NCBI RefSeq assembly: GCF_032452875.1
Contig: NC_083869.1
Span: 82,330,501 to 82,394,500, forward strand
DNA: 64,000 nt
Direction: 5' to 3'
Origin: Bos javanicus
Lineage: Eukaryota; Chordata; Mammalia; Artiodactyla; Bovidae
The position numbers were made by a program, and so were the translations under genes. Shown one piece after another: positions 21,724-34,407 of the stretch. Under the pieces are notes generated by a model that saw only the letters and a list, made by a program, of their open reading frames with translations, searched no databases and was not told the DNA's origin. Every line of letters starts with the position of its first letter. Position 1 is the first letter of the stretch.

Positions 21724-21985
21724 GGGCTCTCCTCTTGGATTGCAAATGTCCACCTTCACTGTGTACTCATATGATCTCTTTGAGTGTGTGAAGGGAAAGA
21801 GAGAGCAAGTGAGCACACTGATGTCTGTTCTTATAAAAACACTAATCCCACTGGGTCAGGGGCCCACCCTAATAACTTCACTTAGCATTAATTACTTCTT
21901 TATAGGCTCTATATCCAAATACAGTCAGACTGGGGGTTAGGATTTCAACATACAAATCTTGCAGGAACACAAACCTTCAGTCTAT

Positions 21986-23815
21986 AATCAAATGGATAGC
22001 TGTGGAGACTTATATGATAAGTCTAATGTGTAGTCACATGTTTGAGCTTCATTAAAATTAAAACATCTCTTATCTCCCAGCTTAGCCTGCTTCTTATAAA
22101 AAAAGCCTAAAATAGGAAGAAAAAGTGTAATCACTTTTATTCTGATCATCAGTGTTGCTTTTCTTCTATATCCAGCCTCACTTCATTTCAGCCTCATTTT
22201 CTGATTTCTCTAGGGTTGGAATGAGGAGGAACTGGGGTGAAAAAAGAGTCAGGAAAAGTTTTATTTATTTGACAATGACATGAACATGTGTCATTTTCTT
22301 ATAGCCAAGAGAGATATTTTCAGCTAAATTTCCTTTTGGTTGGATTTGTGGACTTTTCAGAGACTATCACTATAGATCGCTGCTCTATAGATTCCTTAAC
22401 ATATTTCTTCTTCTCCCTCACTGCTAGCATTCTGTTCTCAATGTCTGATTTATGATAATAGGTCTCATACAGATGTTCCCTTTTGGAGTTTCACCAGGTG
22501 ACTCTCTTGAAAAAACCTCTTTAAGACAGTTCCAGGACAATTCCCTTTGTTGACTGTTTCTAGATGGAATATGCCCTGGTATCTTCTGTCCAGTTAAAGA
22601 CTGTCTCTTACACAGCCATCTCAGTCAATTGGATGGTCATCCAGCATCTTCTTGGGCCTTCAGGCTCCTTTAGGCCTATCTAAGACCAGCCATTGTATTC
22701 GTCTAATCCTCAGATGTTAAGGAAAATAGATGAAACTCTCTGAATGGTCTCCTAAAACTCTTTGTATTGGGCTGAAAATGATATGGAAGCATCATTCTGT
22801 GCAACAGCTGCTATGAAAGGGGCCACACACCATACTAACAATTCTATCCAAAGAACTTCTCTGCCTATTTGTCTCTTTAGCTTTTCCACTTTTATACACT
22901 CTAAGATGAGTGACTAAAGGTTGCAAAACTAATATTTGAATATCTTTATGCGTATCCTTTCTCAAGTGGTCTGGAAATACTAAAACATTGGGTTCATAAC
23001 CTCAAGGTCCTATTTTTTGGAACATTCAGAATTGTCAGTAGCAATCCTATTTGATGTCCTAGTATAATACAGAAAGGATTATAAAAGAAGTGTCAGAGTA
23101 CCACAGATATTGCGGACAAAATTTTTAAATCATTTATAGCACTTTCTTAAATCAGCTCATTACTAATTGTTGGCCAGGAAACAATTGTCCTAAGCTATAT
23201 ACATAATTTTGTTATGTCATTATCAAGTCCTCTATACTGGCAACTGAATGAATGGAAGTCTTTTTTTCTATTTCAGGGCATAGAGAACTATGTTCAGAAT
23301 TTCTTGTGAATAAAATACACTGTATAATTAATTGCATGTGAAGCACATCATTCAGTTGAGAATTAGTTTATGTTTTCAAAAGTTTTCATGGGCTGAAATT
23401 GATCATACATATTTCATACTATTTTAAATTTGTAAACTTTTACATTTGGTATAATTTAGTTCCAGCTGTATTTCAAAATGAATATCAGATAATATCTTGA
23501 GGCAAACTAAGGGAAAAGTGCATTATCTGGTAAACTGAAATGTTAAGTCATTAATCATATTCTTCCTCATAATTTTTTTTTCAAAGACAGATTGTTTGCA
23601 TTCAAGTCTCATAGGTAGGCTTATAATTCATAGCCATATTTAAGTGAGAAAACTGGTCATATTTAATATTTGTTTAAATTCTCTCAGTCTTCATCTATTC
23701 TCCTTCAACCTTAATTTCATGTACTCTAGAGGCTAGAAAGTTAGAACAAACAAGCAAAATTACTTTCCCAAATTTCTCTGAAGCTACGGTTCTACAAGTA
23801 GATGCACTCAGAGTT
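21986..23815. other. Unique sequence, 1.8 kb
   Basis: No gene or confident repeat recognised. Composition is less AT-rich at 22380-22700 than elsewhere, but I see no open frame with a recognisable domain. Confidence 0.5.
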
Positions 23816-25497
23816 CAATTCAGTTCAGATGCTCAGTCATGTCTGACTCTTTGTGACCCCATAGAGACTGTAGAATATCATACTTCCCTGTCCAGAACCA
23901 ACTACTGGAATTTACCCAAACTCATGTCCATTGAGTCGGTGATGCCATCCAGCCATCTCATCCTCTGTCGTCCCCTTTTCCTCCTGCCCTCAATCTTTCC
24001 CAGCATCAGGGTCTTTTCTAATGAGTCAGCTCTTCGCATCAGGTGGCCAGAGTACTGGAGATTCAGCTTCCACATCAGTCCTTCCAATGAACACCCAGGA
24101 CTGATCTCCTTTAGGATGGACTGGTTGGATCCCCTTGCAGTCCAAAGAAATCTCAAGAGCCTTCTCCAACACCACACTTCAAAAGCATCAATTCTTTGGT
24201 GTTCAGCTTTCTTTATAGCCTAGCTCTCACATCTGTACATGACTACTGGAAAAACTATAGCTATGACTAGACAGACCTTTGTTAACAAAGTAATGTCTCT
24301 GCTTTTTAATATGCTGTCTAGGTTGGTCATATCTTTTCTTCCAAGGAGCAAGAGTCCTTTAATTTCATGCCTGCAGTCAACATCTGCAGTGATTTTGGAG
24401 CTCCCCAAAAACTAAAGTTTGTCATTTTTTCCACTGTTTCCCCATCTATTTTCCCTGAAGTGATGGGACCAGATGCCATGATCTTCGTTTTCTGAATGTT
24501 GAGCTTTAAGCCAACTTTTTCACTCTCCTCTTTCACTTTCATCAAGAGTCTCTTTAGTTCTTCTTTGTTTTCTTCCATAACGGGGGTGTCATCTGCATAT
24601 CTGAGGTTATCGGTATTTCTCCCAGCCATCATGATTCCAGCTTGTGCTTTAGCCTGCCCAGTGTTTCTCCTGATGTACTCTGCATATTAGTTAAATAAGC
24701 AGGGTGACAATGTACAGATTGACGTACTCCTTTCCCCAATAAAGAACCAGTCTGTTGTTCCATGTCCAGTTCTAACTGTTGCTTCCTGACCTGCACACAG
24801 ATTTCTCAAGAAGCAGGTCAGGTGGTCTGGTATTTCCATCTCTTTCAGAATTTTCCACAGTTTGTTGTGATCCACATAGTCAAAGGCTTTGGCATCATCA
24901 GTAAAAAAGAAGTAGATGTTTCTCTGGAACTCTCTTGCTTTTTGATGATTCAAGGGATGTTGGCAATTTGATCTCTGGTTCCTCTGACTTTTCTAGATAC
25001 AGCTTAAACATCTGGAAGTTCATGGTTCACATACTGTTGAAGCCTAGCATGGAGAATTTTGAGCATTACTTTGCTAGTGTGTGAGATGAGTGCAATAGTA
25101 CGGTAGTTTGAGCATTCTTTGGCATTGCCTTTCTTTTGGATTGGAATGAAAACTGACCTTTTCTAGACCTGTGGCCGCTGATGAATTTTCCAAATTTGCT
25201 GGCATATAGAGTGCAGAACTTTCACAGCAGCATTTTTTAGGATTTGAAATAGCTCAACTGGAATTCCGTCACCTCCACTGGCTTTGTTAGTAGTGATGCT
25301 TCCTAAGGCCTACTTGTTTTAGCATTCCAGGATGTCTAGCTCTAGGTGAGTTATCATACCATCGTGATTATCTAGGTCCTGAAGATTTTTTTTATGTAGC
25401 TCTTTTGTGTATTCTTTCCACGTCTTCATGATATCTTCTGCTTCTGTTAGGTCCATTCCATTTTTCTCCCCTATTGTGCCCATCTTTGCCCATGACA
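23816..25497 (-). mobile_element. BovB 5'-truncated copy, 1.7 kb, older
   Basis: Antisense BovB from its 3' end (CAATTCAGTTCAGATGCTCA) back into the linker (CTTCTGTTAGGTCCATTCCA). Many substitutions relative to the other copies. No TSD recognised. Confidence 0.94.
24327..24953 (-). pseudogene. BovB reverse transcriptase remnants
   Basis: Two overlapping-domain pieces in different frames. 24687-24953 carries motif A as FTDDAKAFDYVDHNKL (usual FIDYAKAFD altered). 24327-24632 carries NNLRYADD-like text (DNLRYADDTPVMEE) with both catalytic Asp residues and the KTKIMASGPITS segment. Broken by frameshifts and stops. Confidence 0.88.
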
Positions 25498-25816
25498 TTC
25501 TGGGTATGAACTATTCCCATGAATATGGATGTAATGCACAACATAATTATAGTAATCCTACTATATGCTGTATATGCAGATGGTTAACAGATAAATCCTA
25601 AGAGTTCTCATCATAAGGAAAATGTTATTTTATGTTTCTTTAGTTTTATATCCATACAAGGTGATGATATCCACTAAACTTATTGTGATCATAATTTGAT
25701 GATGTAAGTCAAATCATTATGATATACATCTTAAACTCATACAGTGTTGTATGTTATGTATCAAGAAATCTAGAAGATAATTTTTTTTTAATCTAGAAGA
25801 AAAAGATTATACAATT
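25498..25816. other. Unique sequence
   Basis: No gene or repeat recognised between two BovB copies. Confidence 0.5.
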
Positions 25817-26325
25817 GTTGCTGTTCAGTCCCTCAGTCATGTCCGAATCCACGCGACCACATGGACTGCAGCATGCCAGGCTTCCCTGTCCTTCATCATC
25901 ACCCAGAGTTTCCTCAGACTTCTGTCCACTGAGTCGGTGATGCTACCCAACCATTTCATCCTCTGTCATCCCCTTCTCCTGCCTTCAGCCTTTCCCAGCG
26001 TCAGGGTCTTTTCCAAGGAGTCATTTCTTCGCATTATGTGGCAAAAGTATTGGAGTTTCAGCTTCAGCATCAGTCCTTCCAATGGATATTCAGGACTGAT
26101 TTCCTTTAGGATCGACTGGTTGAATCTCCCTGAAGTCCAAGGGACTCTCAAGAGTCTTCTCCAACACCACAGTTTGAAAGCATCAACTCTTAAGTACTCA
26201 GACTTTTTTGTTGTCCAGCTCTCACATCCATACATTACTACTGTAAAAACCATATCTTTGATTATACAGACCTTTGTAGGCTGAGTAACATCTCTGCTTT
26301 TTAATACACTGTCTAGGTTTGTCAC
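25817..26325 (-). mobile_element. BovB 3' fragment, antisense, old
   Basis: Covers the 3'UTR and the C-terminal coding part (TTCCTTTAGGATCGACTGGT, CTCTCACATCCATACATTAC). It stops near TGTCTAGGTTTGTCAC. Element coordinates overlap the previous copy, so this is an independent insertion. Confidence 0.93.
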
Positions 26326-27488
26326 TTATACAGTAGTTTATTCTATAAGAGTTTTCAAATATTTATAAAATAAGAATTTAATAATGTGTATGAAGATATA
26401 TACTTATTACATCAGATACATAAGGGAAGATATTTTTATATTGACTAAACATATTTATATAGGTGAACTGAATAGAAATTTGTTTCAGTCAATATATTAA
26501 CCCAAACAGCTGTAAGTGGCTGTAACTGTAGTTTGCTTTTGATTAGTGGCCTTATAACCTGGATTCAGTGATGTCTATTTAAATAGTTGAGATGCTAGAA
26601 ATTCCTTGGTTTTATATAGAGTAAATTAGCAAAATATATATGCATATAGCATAAATAATATAAAGGGGAGTCCTGTGAAGGCCAGGTAACAATGTGTCAG
26701 CTACAAAGAATAGTTGTCTTTAAAGACAGTATAGGCCTTAAAAATGATGTGAGCAGCAGGGATGTTTTTACAGGGACTAATTGAAATTATATGTTTTAGC
26801 AACCCAAAATGTTGATTAGACCTTTAACTCCTATTTTGATCTATATAACAGAAAAAGAAAACTGTACATTTAGCTAAAGAAGACCTAATATGTGTCATAA
26901 GGAGAGAATTCATGTGCCCTCACTAAATTCTAATATTTGAATCTTTTACAATAATCATGACTCCACTAGCATCATGTTATGTTGTACAAGATGTACCTGT
27001 GTGATGAAACGGAGCCCATGAAAGCATTTAGACAACCCTCAACATTTCATAAAAATATGATTAATATGATAAAACATTAACAGATCCATTTAATCATTCT
27101 CTGTTTCCCATTAAATTGGCTTTTGCCACTGATGTCTAAATTTTGCTTCTCTCAAAGGCTTTACTGTGATTGATAACACCTCCTCTCTTGGCTCCTGATT
27201 ATTTGTCAGTGAATCACCAGGTATTTATTTCACTAATTTGCCAAATGTGACTCTAACTCTTTGATCATAAACTGAACATGCCACCTACTTTTTGTTTCTC
27301 AATAAAGTATCAGCTAATGAATGTCAAGCTTTTAATTTCCAGCCACTTTCAATTTCCAGCTAATAAAATGCCAAGTTTTCAATTTGCTAAAAATCTATAA
27401 GCACCTCAGTAAGATACAGAATGTATTTCCCCAAAAATTACATGTTGTAAATATAAACTTCAATGTGATTTTATTAAGTTGTGGGACC
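26326..27488. other. Unique AT-rich sequence
   Basis: No gene or confident repeat recognised over about 1.2 kb. Confidence 0.5.
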
Positions 27489-27770
27489 ACTCAGTTCAGT
27501 TCAGTCTCTCAGTCATGTTCGACTCTTTGCGACCCCATGAATTGCAGCACGCCAGGCCTCCCTGTCCATCACCACTCCCGGAGTTCACTGAGACTCACGT
27601 CCACCGAGTCAGTGATGCCATCCAGCCATCTCATCCTCTGTCGTCCCCTTTTCCTCTTGCCCCCAATCCTTCCCAGCATCAGAGTCTTTTCCAATGAGTC
27701 AACTCTTCACATGAGGTGGCCAAAGTACTGGAGTTTCAGCTTTAGCATCATTCCTTCCAAAGAAATCCCA
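27489..27770 (-). mobile_element. BovB 3' end fragment, antisense, young-looking
   Basis: The last 280 bp of BovB, with few differences from the other young copies (GAATTGCAGCACGCCAGG, CATTCCTTCCAAAGAAATCC). No convincing TSD. Confidence 0.93.
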
Positions 27771-27807
27771 GATAGGAAGTAGTTAAATTTAGATGAGGGC
27801 TTGAAGG

Positions 27808-28050
27808 AAAGACCACTATAATGGAATTAGCATTGTTACCGGAAGAAGAAGAGACCAGAATTCTCTCTCTCTCTGTCAGTGACGATACATGAGAAGGTGG
27901 CCATCTGCTAGCCAGAAAGAGAGCTCTCACCAAAAATGGAGTATTTCAGCACTTTGATATTGGACTTCCCAATCTCCAGAAGTATGAGCAAAGTCTGTTG
28001 TTTAAGACTTGCAGTCCACGTATTTTGCTACAATCCATTGAATAGGCTAA
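27808..28050 (+). mobile_element. MaLR (MLT1-like) LTR 3' part
   Basis: GAGAAGGTGGCCATCTGCTA, GAAAGAGAGCTCTCACCA, TTGGACTTCCCAATCTCCAG and TTGTTTAAGACTTGCAGTCC follow the MLT1 order. It begins within 40 bp of the BovB edge. A short (TC)n is part of it. Confidence 0.72.
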
Positions 28051-28479
28051 GAAAATTCAAATGGCCTTTTTTTAATTTTCACAGTGAAAATCCTAAAGGG
28101 CTTTAATAATGTAATTTAAGACTTACTCCTATGGGAAACATTGCTCAGTCTCAGATATTGGTTGGAAAAAAGTGGTGAAGGAAATATTAAAGTTGTGCTT
28201 TTACTTTCTCCACCTTGTTAAAATTTATAGTATGTGCTTTTCTTACTTAAAAAGGTTGCATAAGCAGAATTTGGAAAATATAGGAAAGTATAGAGGCAGA
28301 TATTCCATAATAAATATTTTTATATTGTGTTAATTTCCTTAAATTAATTATTAAATGCATATATAATATAAAACCATATATACATATTATATGTGCATGT
28401 GAAGTTTGCATTATATATATATATTTTATAACAATATTTTCATATATGTTTTACATATGTTATTTTTTTAGGCGGGATG
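28051..28479. other. AT-rich sequence
   Basis: No gene. Strongly AT-rich with TA-alternating patches at 28360-28440. Confidence 0.5.
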
Positions 28480-28605
28480 GGGAGGGCATGGCAACTCACT
28501 CCAGTATTCTTGCCTGGAGAATCCTATGGACAGAGGAGCCTGGTGGGCTATAGTCCATAGGGTCACAAACACTCAGACATGACTGAAGCGACTTAGCATG
28601 CACTC
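28480..28605 (+). mobile_element. Bov-A SINE fragment, 5'-truncated
   Basis: Only the Bov-A body and tail are present (CACTCCAGTATTCTTGCC, CAGACATGACTGAAGCGACT). No TSD seen. Confidence 0.88.
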
Positions 28606-28924
28606 ACTCCTTTTTTAGCTTGAAACTTTCAAATCATTATCATACATTCTTTGAAACCAATTTTTTAGTAAATACACTATGCTACCATATGGATAAACAA
28701 TAATTTATTTAACAAATCTGAATTAGTGAAGTCATTAAGGTTGCTTGGATGTGAGTACTTGTTTAACAGATGTAATATGAAAAGTTATACTTCAGCAGTA
28801 TTTTTCAACACATGGTTGAAATTTACTGAAATTTCAGGCCTTATTTATGTGAAATATGTATAATTTTCACTTTACATATTTTTGTGAGTTGACATACATT
28901 AAACTGAATATACTTAGTGTAGCA
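28606..28924. other. Unique sequence
   Basis: Nothing recognised. Confidence 0.5.
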
Positions 28925-29131
28925 TACATGCTCAGTAGCTCAGTTGGTCTGACTCTGTGTGACCCCATGGACTGTAGCCCACCAGGCTTCTCTGTCCATA
29001 GATTTCCCAGCAGGAATACTGGAATGAGTTGCCATTTCCCTCTCCTTAAGATCTTCAAAACCCAGGGATTGAACCCATGTTTTCTACATTGGCAGATGGA
29101 TACTTTACCCTGAGCCACCTAGGAAATCCAC
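28925..29131 (-). mobile_element. Bov-tA SINE, antisense
   Basis: Reverse Bov-tA from tail (CAGTAGCTCAGTTGGTCTGA) to head (GAGCCACCTAGGAAATCC). The TSD is not clear. Confidence 0.9.
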
Positions 29132-29708
29132 ATGTAATGATTTGAAATAAATTATAGTTCTTTCCTAACCTCAAAAAAAAAAAAAAAAAGAGGAGTCTTC
29201 AGACTTAGATTATTCTTTATGTATTTAAGGATACATGTTGTTATATATCTTCTAAAACACAGTGCACTCATGCAGAATTTTATTGTTTGTATTGTGCTTT
29301 ACTTTCTAGACTTATTTCTTCATTTTTTTTAACATGATGTATTTCCTTGTTACTTTTGTTATTGTGTAAAATGTATTCCTAGTTGTCTTTCTATTCATTT
29401 TTATCCTACTTATGGTAAATGCAGTAAGTTACATCCAGAGTTATGAAGATAATGATGATCATGGTGACAACAACAATATCAGTGTAATTCCCTGATTCTT
29501 TATATCTTACCCATATCCAGATTGTCCCCTGAAAAGACTGTTGATTCCTTTTCATAGTTGTGTGGTTTAGGAATTGGTAAGGAGATTGCAGTGAAGAAAA
29601 AAAAAAGTTGAGTGGGACTGAGCACTACTATCCAGTGCCTAAAAACCATTGCCTTTTTCCTTCCCATTTTTTTAATTTGTTTCTAGCTATTCTGAATAAT
29701 TGAGAAGA
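29132..29708. other. Unique sequence with A run
   Basis: No gene. An A run lies at about 29173-29189. Confidence 0.5.
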
Positions 29709-29721
29709 ACTGACCACTAAA

Positions 29722-29970
29722 ATGGGGAAGGTAATGGCACCCCACTCCAGTACTTTTGCCTGGAAAATCCCATGGATGGAGGAACCTCATAGGCTGCAGT
29801 CCATGGGATCGCTAAGAGTCAGACAGGACTGAGCAACTTCACTTTCATTTTTCACGTTCATACATTGGAGAAGGAAATGGCAACCCACTCCGGTGTTCTT
29901 GCCTGGAGAATCCCAGGGACGGGAAAGCCTGGTGGGCTGCCATCTACGGGGTCACACAGACTCGGACACG
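29722..29970 (+). mobile_element. Bov-A2 SINE, 13-bp TSD
   Basis: Two Bov-A monomers joined by the TTCACTTTCATTTTTCAC linker. The TSD ACTGACCACTAAA lies at 29709-29721 and 29971-29983. Confidence 0.94.
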
Positions 29971-30169
29971 ACTGACCACTAAACCACTAAAACTAAAGTT
30001 TGTGTGTGTTTATTATTTTCTACTTTTGCAAATTTTTACATGTTATTGTGGTTCTAATTATGTATTCTATTTCTTTTCAGAACAGCTTGATAAGCAGTAT
30101 TTGTCTCTAAAACTATTCAAGTTTTCTATTTTATTGCTATATTTTTATTAGAAGTAAGTTTTACATATC

Positions 30170-30387
30170 CGTTTTTTGTTCTTGTTTAGTTGCTAAGTTG
30201 TGTCCAACTCTTTTGTGACCTCATGGACTGTAGCTCGCCAGGTTCCTCTGTCTGTTGGATTTCCCAAGCAAGAATGCTGGAGTAGGTTGCCACTTCCTTC
30301 TCTAGGGGATCTTTATGCCCCTGTGACTGATCCATGTCTCTTGCATTGGCAGGTGGATTCTTTACTATTAAGCCACCAGGGAAGCCC
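30170..30387 (-). mobile_element. Bov-tA SINE, antisense, 11-bp TSD
   Basis: Antisense tail to head (ends TAAGCCACCAGGGAAGCC). TTTTA(C/T)ATATC at 30159-30169 and 30388-30398 is the TSD with one mismatch. Confidence 0.94.
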
Positions 30388-30398
30388 TTTTATATATC

Positions 30399-30758
30399 TA
30401 TAGTCATCACCAATGTTTAATATTTTGCATTCTTACAACTCTTTATACTTTTTATTCATCAATCTTAATAGAGGCTTATTATTGTTGATTTTTTACAATA
30501 CCTTTATTTTGTGTTTCAGTTTAGAATCTTTATGCTTGTCTTTATCATTTCTTTAATTTCCTTTCTTTAAGTTTGCTCTGCAGTTATTTCTCCAACTTTT
30601 TAAGTTTCATCCTGAGACCATCATTCTAGGTGCTTTAATGAGATAAACTTTGAGAGTGAGTACTATTTTACCAAGTTAATTTCGATTTTCTTTTAATATC
30701 TTTTCTCATAATCTTTCCCCTTACATTCTTCAAAGTTGAGCAATGGATTTAATTGATG
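30399..30758. other. Unique T-rich sequence
   Basis: Nothing recognised. Confidence 0.5.
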
Positions 30759-30774
30759 TTGGATTTAATAAAAT

Positions 30775-30931
30775 GTTAGTTTCTCAGTCATGTCCCACCC
30801 TTTGTGACCCTATGGATTGTAGCCTGCCAAGACCCCTCTGTCCATGGAATTCTCCAGGCACTGAATTGGGTAGCCATTCTCTTTGCCAGGGGATCTTCCT
30901 GAACCAGAGATCTGAGCCACCAGGGAAGTCC
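30775..30931 (-). mobile_element. Bov-tA SINE, antisense, internally shortened
   Basis: Tail and body are present, but the tRNA-like head is reduced to GATCTGAGCCACCAGGGAAG. Flanks 30759-30774 and 30932-30947 match imperfectly over 16 bp and look like an old TSD. Confidence 0.88.
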
Positions 30932-30947
30932 TTTGATTTAAGAGAAT

Positions 30948-32915
30948 AAAGAATTTTAGGCGATCAGTAGCAAATGCAATTGATTTTTCAGTCTATTTGG
31001 CTTACATGTTTGTAAGCTTCAATGTATAATTTAACCCATTTCAATTATGCTTCTACCATTACAACTCAGCCAGTATGCTCATGTATAATGGGCAAGTTAT
31101 TTTCTTAACAGAATACAAAAACTCTATTTCCATTTCTTAAAACATGTACTCCATTGATTTCCATACACTTCAATTTTTCTTTTTGTTGTATGGAACTATT
31201 CTCTCCTTTTTCATCCTCCTGCTGCCTCTTGTATGTTTATGTGTAATTGTTCTTCAGTAGTTGATCTGAGACCTTTATTCACTTTTTGCTGTGCATATTT
31301 TTAATTTAGTTTACCTCTTCATATATCTCAAAATATATCTGTAAAGGATTCTTCAATTTGTTCTTGCTGACAGGTCTTATCTTCTGAACTGCAGACTCTT
31401 CAAGCTGATCCTTCCCTTAACATTGCCCTTTGGATGCCTACAGTATCACTGCCTGTTCCAGGTGAGTTACTATTTTTCTTATTTTCCCTAAATAACTCTT
31501 GTATACATTCTTTATTCTTGAAGTTTAGCAAATTTGCCACAGTGTATGTTGGTTTTGTTATTTATGTTTCTTTCTTTTTTTCCCCCTCAAATCCCTGCCT
31601 CTATTCTGGCACTGAATCAATCATTTCAGGAAAACTTCCTTCAATTATTAAGTGATTGGCTTCAAAGCTATGTGTAAAATTCTGTAACTTTACTCAAAGT
31701 TGCTTAAGTAACCTATGTGATTGCTTAATAGGAAAAATCTCAAATTATTTGCTCTGATATTTTGAGGGCAGGGATTTACACCCATATTCAAAAAGCACAT
31801 GAGCTATTATAGTAGAACCACTGGAATGTTCAAGCCACAGTTTCTGTTGGTGGAGACTTCCAGAAAACTATGAGAGTGATAATCCTCATTCCAAAGTACA
31901 GTGTTATATAAGGATAAAACATTGTTAGAACTCAGTGCTGTAGTATTAAATGTTGTATTCTACTCATTTTAAAGCTGAACTGGTTCCTAAGATTAGTCTT
32001 TCAATCAAATTTGCACAACATAATCACAGACCTTTTACAAGAGTGTTGTTTGACTAACCCATTAGCCCTCTACAAATTAACACAATTGCTTATAAGGTGT
32101 TAAATACATTACAAAGCCTAACATGTTTGTTATGCTCCATATCATAGCACCTGTTAAACAGCCCACCACAGCTGTACTTTCTGCAGATTACAGGCCATTA
32201 GGCAAGTTATACAGTACCTTCATTTTATAACCTAATTTCTTTTCTTTTGGATGAGACTTTCTGGATCATAAAATGAGAACTTTTCATAGCTCTTCACTGA
32301 TTGAGATGAGGAGAGTGATTTTTAAATTATTAGGATGCTCAAATACAACTTGCAGATGCTATGGTAAAATGCAGTAGTAAAATATTTCATTAACTTTTAA
32401 TCTGATTTAATACTGTTTTCTACCCTTTGAGGCTAGATATCTTTAGATTCATCATGATCTTTATGGAACAATTTTTGAAGAAAAGTTGAGAGTAAAACTA
32501 TAGAGTAAGGAAACAAAGACCCTTATTAAAAGACTTTTTCAGAGTCCAGACAGTTGCCAAATGGAAGAAACATCTGGCATCTATTTTATTCCCTCATTAA
32601 TTTTTAAGCACTTACAGGTTGTCTAAATCATCAAAACCCTCTGTGTATGCAGGCACATACATAGAGTAATAAAGTATATAAAAGTATATATACCCCTTAG
32701 AGTAATAAAGAATATAAAATAGATGAGGCAATTTATTCACTTATTCAAGATTCAGTAGTTCAGAGCATTAGGTATTCTGCTAGGTACTGACAATAAAACA
32801 ATGAGAAAATCTAACTTCCTAACTTGGGCCTTGGTCTCATGGAGCTTACAGTTTCTTGGGGAAGGCAGAATTTAATCAAATGTACCAGAAAAACAACAAA
32901 CAAAAGCAGTAATGC

Positions 32916-32917
<2 letters not shown>
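30948..32917. other. Unique sequence, about 2 kb
   Basis: No coding exon recognised. The last part (32740-32880) resembles an ancient mammalian-wide repeat (CTCATGGAGCTTACAGTTTC). A small direct repeat AGAGTAATAAAG(T/A)ATATAAAA is seen near 32663 and 32699. The block 31940-32260 is repeat-free and contains several TAAT/ATTA motifs and a CAGCTG box. Confidence 0.5.

Positions 32918-32949
<32 letters not shown>
32918..32949. repeat. (AC)n microsatellite, about 16 units
   Basis: Uninterrupted AC alternation, probably length-variable. Confidence 0.96.
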
Positions 32950-32951
<2 letters not shown>

Positions 32952-33136
32952 TGTAGTATTATAAGCAGGTAATATTGGAGAAGAGTATGTGGAGAGGAGA
33001 TGAAATATTAGAGTATTCTGGGGAAAGAATGATACACAGTTACAGTAATTCTCTGGAAAGGACTGTACAGAAAACACTAGGAACATTGAAAGAATGCTGG
33101 TATGGCTGGAATACAGAACCAAGGGGAAAGATTGCA

Positions 33137-33998
33137 ATGGCTTAGTCTGCAGTTCACCCCCATCTCATCCCTACACCTCACCTCAGAGCACTGAGCTCAT
33201 CTCCCTGTGTTATACAGCAGCTTCCCACTAGCTATGGTAGCATATATATTAATATGTCAGTGCTACTCTGTCAGTTTGTCCCATCTTTTCCTTCCCATGC
33301 TACATCCATAAGTCCATTCTCTATGTCTGTATCTGCTTTTCTGCTTTGCAAATAGGTACATTGTACCATTTTTCTAGATTCTGTATATATACCTTGATAT
33401 ATGATACTTGTTTTTCCCTTTCCGATTTACTTCACTTTGTATGACAGACTCTAAGTTCATTCACCTCACTAGAACTGACTCAGTTTCATTGTTTTTTATG
33501 GCTGAGTAATATTCCATCATGTATAAGTACCATGACTTCTTTATCCATTCATCTGTCAGTGAACATATAGGTTGCTTTCATTTCCTGGATATTATAAATA
33601 GTGCTGCAATGAAAACTGGGATAGTATGTTTTTGAATTATGGTTTTCTTAGGGTGTATGTCCAGGAGTGGTATTGCTGGGTCATATAGCAGTTTTATTCC
33701 TAGTTTATTAAGGAATCTCCATATTGTTCCTATAGTGACTGTATCAACTTACATTCCCAACAACTGTGCAAGAGGGTTGCCTTTTCTCCACATTTTCTCC
33801 AGCACTTATTGTTTATAGATTTTTTTTTTTATAATGGCCATTCTGATGGGTATGAAGTGAGACCACATTGTAGTTTTGATTTGCATTTCTCTAATAATGA
33901 ACAATGTTGAGCATTTTTTTATGTGTTTGCTGGACTTCTGTATGTCTTCTTTGGAGAAATGTCTATTTAGGTCTTCCACTCTTTTTTTTTTTTTTCAT
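33137..33998 (-). mobile_element. L1 3' end (ORF2 end and 3'UTR), antisense
   Basis: The plus strand shows the reversed L1 3'UTR (CATCTCCCTGTGTTATACAG) followed by the ORF2 C-terminal region (GCTGAGTAATATTCCATCAT, ATTGCTGGGTCATATAGCAG, TTTGCATTTCTCTAATAATG). Diverged and 5'-truncated. No TSD found. Confidence 0.9.
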
Positions 33999-34120
33999 GT
34001 AACCCTCAAATAGAACCCTTCTTCAAAAAGAAACAACAAAGACCCATTGGAAAATGGTACTATAAGAGTGAACAAAATTTAAATTATCAGAGAACATTTA
34101 CAACATACTATACCATTCAA

Positions 34121-34396
34121 TGGAGAAGGCAATGGCATCCCACTCCAGTACTCTTGCCTGGAAAATCCCATGGATGGAGGAGCCTCATAGGCTGCAGTCC
34201 ATGGGGTCACTAGGAGTCGGACACGACTGAGAGACTTCACTTTCACTTTTCACTTTCATGCATTGGAGAAGGAAATGGCAACCAACTCCAGTTTTCTTGC
34301 CTGGAGAATCCCAGGGATGGGGGAGCCTGGTGGGCTGCCCTCTGTGGGATTGCACAGAGTCGGACATGACTGAAGCAACCTAGCAGCAGCAGCAGC
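34121..34396 (+). mobile_element. Bov-A2 SINE, 11-bp TSD
   Basis: Dimeric Bov-A with TTTCACTTTTCACTTTCA linker and (AGC)n tail. The perfect TSD ATACCATTCAA lies at 34110-34120 and 34397-34407. Confidence 0.96.
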
Positions 34397-34407
34397 ATAC
34401 CATTCAA

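Larger units (their letters stand above)
21055..21985 (-). mobile_element. MaLR (MLT1-like) LTR, antisense, split by insertion
   Basis: The left piece has AACAAAATACCACAGATTGA and ACAAAAATTTATTTTCTTAC. The right piece has CACTAATCCCACTGGGTCAG and CCAAATACAGTCAGACTGGG. This is a MaLR LTR read backwards. About 535 bp at 21189-21723 do not belong to it and are listed separately. Confidence 0.7.
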
